Source: Jaltomata sinuosa (Eukaryota; Streptophyta; Magnoliopsida; Solanales; Solanaceae). Taken from it: a stretch of 64,000 nt of DNA. Positions 60,900-64,000 of this stretch are shown piece after piece. The translations under genes and the position numbers were made by a program. The stretch is from the NCBI GenBank assembly GCA_003996215.1, contig QJPP01003567.1, forward strand, positions 62,001-126,000, given 5' to 3'. The notes below the pieces were generated by a model that saw nothing but the letters and a program-made list of their open reading frames with translations, did not search any database and was not told where the DNA came from. Each line of letters starts with the position of its first letter. Within the stretch, counting starts at the first letter, position 1.

Positions 60900-60903
60900 A
60901 GTT

Positions 60904-61033
60904 TGTCATGCCCTGAGCCTACACCCTAGATGCAACATGGTGCTTGGAGTCACAAGTGATCCCAAGCTAACCCATGTCCTGGCATACCTCTGAGATAAAG
61001 ACTGAAAGTAAATGCGGAAGCTGAAATGTACTG
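60904..61033 (-). repeat. B3 5' LTR remnant
   Basis: Matches the end of the 3' LTR (55374 to about 55515) until about 61033, then stops. The next 13 bases repeat 60965-60977, a filler-type junction. Confidence 0.75.
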
Positions 61034-61240
61034 AGCTAACCCATGTTAATAATTTTTTTTATAATTTTTTTCTATAAAAGCTAGTGTAAATATATATTGT
61101 TATAGATATTTTTAAAAATATTGAAGATTTTCAACGAAAAATTTTGTGCTTTCATGCATAGGATTAAAATTATGAAAATTATATTTTCTGAAGAAACAAT
61201 CTTTTAGTCCCTCTATTTTCATAAGTGGTTTTTGAAAAAA
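61034..61240. other. AT-rich intergenic DNA right of B3
   Basis: Apart from the 13-bp filler (61034-61046) I see no feature or gene here. Confidence 0.5.
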
Positions 61241-62070
61241 TTTATTTTATGAGTCACATAACCAATATTACTTATGTGAGATTCTCTTATTACTTGACAA
61301 GTGGATTTATGGACTCACTTGCTTACCTTAAGACATAAAACTAAAAAGGAAAAATCTACATTTATGCTATTTAAACTAAGTGCTAAAATAAATTAAACCT
61401 GAACAAAAAATTCGCACTTAAATCAATTCTGTTGCATTGAAGAACAAGACAAGCAAAGTATCATATACCCAAAGAATCAATGTGAAGGATTTGCGAGCTG
61501 TCAATGTGAACTTTAAATCATACATAATACTTTAATATTTTAAATTTGTATTCGATTTATTATTTAAGTGTGTTATTTTAGAGAATAATAATAATTAAAA
61601 TAATTTATATCAAATATTCTTTTTTTATTAAAATTTTGTCTATTACTATCATTTATGTCCAAATACTTTAGTTTTAATTTAAATTATATTATTTTAGGAT
61701 ATAATAACGTTAATTTTTGTTTGATTATTTTATATGATTTTTTCTTACTTTATAATTCTCTAATTGTCAATATGTATTACACTAACGAGATAGTAGATTA
61801 TTTCTCTAAACAATCACCCTTAATTTTCATACGTTGTCATATAATTATCATTTAACATGCTTTTTTTAGCATAATTATCATATGTATTTAGTTAATTCAT
61901 TATTTATTTTCCATTTTTATTTTATTTTATTTGTTATTTATTTTGACGTTTAGAGTTGTCTTTTTTAGTTTTATATCTTAAAGTAAGCAAATGAAACCCA
62001 CAAGTCCACTTGTCAAATAATAAAGGAGCCTCACATAAATAATATTGATTATGTGACTCATAAAATAAAA
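61241..62070. repeat. Long inverted repeat, arms about 102 bp
   Basis: Left arm 61241-61341, right arm 61968-62070 in inverse orientation, spacer about 630 AT-rich bases. Each arm contains an internal near-palindrome (TCACATAA..AATATT..TTATGTGA in the left arm). Similarity ends just outside the arms. It looks like a MITE or fold-back element with long arms; I could not identify the family or a target duplication. The 66-residue frame in the spacer (61655) is not convincing. Confidence 0.7.
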
Positions 62071-62542
62071 TTTCTCATAATTTTTTATCTTTTAAATGTG
62101 TTTTAATATAAGTGATTTATTTAAAAAATCAAGAAGGTATGAATAATGAGCATTTAAAAAAATAAAAATCAATGGTATAGGACAAAAGTTGAAGAAATGT
62201 TAAAAGAGGCGCAAGACATGACAGAGCGGATAAAATTTAGGAGTTAAAGGTTAATCTTTTTCTTAATTTAAAATGAGAAGATTAAAAAAAAAATTATTTT
62301 AATATTTTAAATTTTATATCAAATCAAAATCAGATAAACAAATTGAAACCGAACGAACATGAAACAAGATGAGACATACGGGTGCTAAGGTGCGCAAGTT
62401 TTCCATCATTACTTCATTCATCAGAAGAGACACTTTGCTAACTGTTTTCTCTTGTTTATCAATTAATTTACTTTGAAGATTGCAAGCACTTTTAAACTAA
62501 ATTTCCACTAATCTATTGCTAAGTTTCCTAATAAAAATTCAA
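62071..62542. other. AT-rich intergenic DNA, 3' flank of the OXS3-like gene
   Basis: No gene seen. Being downstream of the gene, it should hold its 3' UTR and polyadenylation signals, but I cannot pick a convincing site. Confidence 0.4.
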
Positions 62543-63625
62543 TCAGTGAATTTTGGATATTAAAGAAATGGGAGACGATGTGCAAGTACACACAAGATCA
62601 GTATTTGTATCCGAACGTGAAGATAAGATAGGCCTCCTTGAATAGGACTTCTTTGTAATAGTAGCTTTTGGACCAAATGATGATCTAATTCTTCCATCTA
62701 AGCTCTTATATGACTTCATTCTCTTGTTATAAGAAGAATTCCCTTCCTTTGCAAGATCCTCAAGGCTCATCACACTTCCCAAACGCCCAAATGACTGACT
62801 CTTCCCTTGATAATACTTTGATAACCCTCTCCTGCACTTGCAAAATAATTTCATCATTTCACCTACCATTTCTCAAATTCCAGACTTCTTTCTTCTGGAA
62901 ATTCAAAAATGATTTTCAGGTAAAGCTGAACAATCTAAGTCTATGATCTTTAATCAGGTAAGAATTTAAGTACTAATATATGTTGATAGTATAAAAAAAG
63001 AAATTTACACTATCATTTGTTTAACAAGGTGATTATTATATCTTCGTCTCATTTTATGTGTCCCTTCGAGAATCAAACAGTTTTCATCACAATCTTTTCA
63101 CATGTCTTTTAAGTAATTTGAATGGTTAATTATTGCAACTTATAGTACTTTTTACCTAATTTTTAAATATGTAATTTTATTTTTAAAAGTTTAGAGATTT
63201 TATATATATATTTGCGGTCAAAAATTAAGAACCGGTTTACATAAATTGGAATAGAATGATTATCATCTTTACCGTTAAAATTTACCTTAAACAATATTAC
63301 AAGTGACAAAATTGTGGTAGTATAATATTAGACGCAGTGAATGAATAAAACTTAAAAAGTAATTAGGTTAAACATGAACTTACTTGATGGGAAGTTGAGC
63401 CATGAGATCAGACAATTCATACAAAGGCCCAAAAGAAGATGATGAAGACAAAGCATCATCATCTTCCATATCTATAGAAGAAGAATAAGAAGAAGAAGTT
63501 CCAGCAGAGTCTTCAAAACTTGATTCAGAGTAATCATCGGAAACACTATTCATAACCACCCATTGGGCTTGCCTAGGACTCTTCAATCTCATTGCTGCTT
63601 CATCAACTGCCTTTGTTTCTTCCAT
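62543..63625 (-). CDS. OXS3: OXS3-like stress-tolerance protein, two exons
   Basis: Exon 1 63625-63384 (ATG at 63625), intron 63383-62832 (552 bp, GTAAG...TGCAG), exon 2 62831-62543 (TGA). Joined product 176 residues; the intron splits the codon for Lys81. An acidic Ser-rich N-terminal part (residues 25-65) precedes the family core at about 65-121: GPLYELSDLMAQLPIK from exon 1 runs without a gap into RGLSKYYQGKSQSF from exon 2, then SLEDLAK and a basic NKRMKSYKS patch. This core is the hallmark of plant OXIDATIVE STRESS 3 proteins, which are nuclear, chromatin-linked factors for tolerance of heavy metals and oxidants. The join supports the splice sites. No damage seen, so the gene may be active. 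The symbol is given at family level; which member is unknown. Confidence 0.9.
63041..63259. mobile_element. MITE in the intron of the OXS3-like gene
   Basis: About 219 bp. Its left end (CGTCTCATTTTATGTG) faces its near-complement at the right end (CATAAATTGGAATAGAATGA), giving imperfect terminal inverted repeats of the plant CTCCCTCCGTCCCAATTTATGTG type. The body matches the units of the array at 23098-23965. It accounts for about 40% of the intron. Confidence 0.7.
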
Positions 63626-63630
63626 GAAAA

Positions 63631-63663
63631 TTATTTTTCTTCGATCTCCAATGATTTTTTCAT
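63631..63663 (-). promoter_or_regulatory. Upstream ORF, 10 codons, before the OXS3-like start
   Basis: ATG at 63663, peptide MKKSLEIEEK, stop ending at 63631, five bases before the main ATG and in another frame. If transcription starts near 63675 it lies in the 5' UTR and could lower translation of the main frame. Confidence 0.4.
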
Positions 63664-63700
63664 ACAACGTGATTTCTAGCAAGCCTCACCTGAGGGAACA

Positions 63701-63710
63701 TATATATAAG
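63701..63710 (-). promoter_or_regulatory. TATA-box candidate of the OXS3-like gene
   Basis: CTTATATATA on the minus strand, about 75-85 bases upstream of the main ATG. It predicts a transcription start near 63675. Confidence 0.45.
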
Positions 63711-63803
63711 GCAGAATAATTTATAGATTAAAATATAGCTTTAATTTTTGTGGTTAAGATGAACGCTTCTTTTGAGGAGTGAGTGGATAGGGAAGGTAAC
63801 AGT

Positions 63804-63827
63804 GGGGGGTGGGGGTTGGTTGGGGGG
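63804..63827 (+). promoter_or_regulatory. G-rich tract upstream of the OXS3-like gene
   Basis: G runs of 6, 5, 2 and 6 separated by T or TT, on the strand opposite the coding strand, about 130 bases upstream of the predicted start. Could form a G-quadruplex with a short run or bulge. Confidence 0.4.
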
Positions 63828-63879
63828 ATAAAGACTGACATGTACAATAATAAGCTATGAAATTATTTGAATATATTAC

Positions 63880-64000
63880 TTCCTCCATATTTAAATAAGT
63901 AATCATTTTATCCTTTTATTTGTTCGTAAATAAGTGATTCATTTGAATTTCAAGAATAAATTAATTATATTCTTTCAAATTTTTCATTCTTTCAAATTTT
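63880..64000. repeat. MITE-like end at the window edge
   Basis: ACTTCCTCCATATTTAAATA resembles the CTCCCTCC-type terminus of small plant transposons. The other end is outside the window, so the call is tentative. Confidence 0.4.

Larger units (their letters stand above)
58281..60903 (-). mobile_element. B3 internal region
   Basis: On the minus strand: primer site relic, leader (about 60722-60899), micro-ORF (60582-60686), then non-coding sequence to a good polypurine tract (AAGGGGGAGATAT) at 58281-58294. It holds a 66-bp tandem duplication (59205-59336). Confidence 0.78.
55374..61033 (-). mobile_element. Element B3, family B, minus strand, 5'-truncated
   Basis: 3' LTR 55374-58280, internal region 58281-60903 and the end of the 5' LTR 60904-61033, all reading leftward. 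It abuts B1, probably having inserted into it. The 5' LTR keeps only about 130 bases before a break with filler sequence. No gag capsid or pol readable. Confidence 0.82.

Noticed and set aside
58281..60903. B3 internal region as a host gene
   Set aside because: No frame longer than about 80 residues; it aligns with the B2 internal region, and the apparent frames stem from the 66-bp duplication or are antisense to the micro-ORF.
1..64000. tRNA, rRNA or organelle-derived genes
   Set aside because: Looked for cloverleaf-type or organelle-like sequence and saw none. The tRNA-like matches are retroelement primer sites of about 12 bases. A tRNA scan would confirm.

Overview
This is a repeat-dominated stretch of a plant nuclear genome, most likely from the nightshade family (Solanaceae). 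The evidence is chromovirus-type Ty3/gypsy remains, LTR styles typical of solanaceous repeats, primer sites matching plant initiator tRNA-Met, a caulimovirid-like relic, and a two-exon OXS3-like gene at the right edge. That gene is the only intact host gene I can support. Family identities are from reading, not database searches.

Layout: (1) 1-22560 is the 3' part of a dead Tekay/Del-like chromovirus ('T'): RNase H tail, integrase, chromodomain region and 3' LTR. Its LTR is split by an 18.6-kb insertion at 1848-20469. (2) That insertion is a tandem array of a non-autonomous element ('A'), arranged LTR-internal-LTR-internal-LTR, with LTRs of about 3.9 kb and internal regions of about 3.4 kb, bounded by a perfect 5-bp target duplication (GAAAT). 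(3) 22561-25090 is AT-rich and holds a tandem array of MITE-like units. (4) 25091-29290 is a minus-strand LTR element ('C') with a decayed plant-transposon-type ORF and no pol. (5) 29318-32114 holds two copies of an LTR-end/leader segment ('D1', 'D2') around a pararetrovirus protease-like relic. (6) 32115-55373 is a nest: element B1 contains B2 (36049-54736, target duplication ATGCA), and the 5' LTR of B2 contains a second A element (37396-48458, target duplication GTATG/GCATG). (7) 55374-61033 is a truncated B-family copy (B3) on the minus strand. (8) 61034-64000 is AT-rich intergenic DNA with a long inverted repeat, then the OXS3-like gene on the minus strand.

Families A and B keep LTRs, primer site and leader but have lost most or all of gag and pol. 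They look like large retrotransposon derivatives that would need enzymes from an autonomous partner such as a Tekay-type chromovirus. The clearest discovery is that the middle LTR of the A array is a mosaic: its left two thirds share derived variants with the 3' LTR and its right third shares derived variants with the 5' LTR. That is the pattern expected from unequal crossing-over between the two LTRs of one inserted element.
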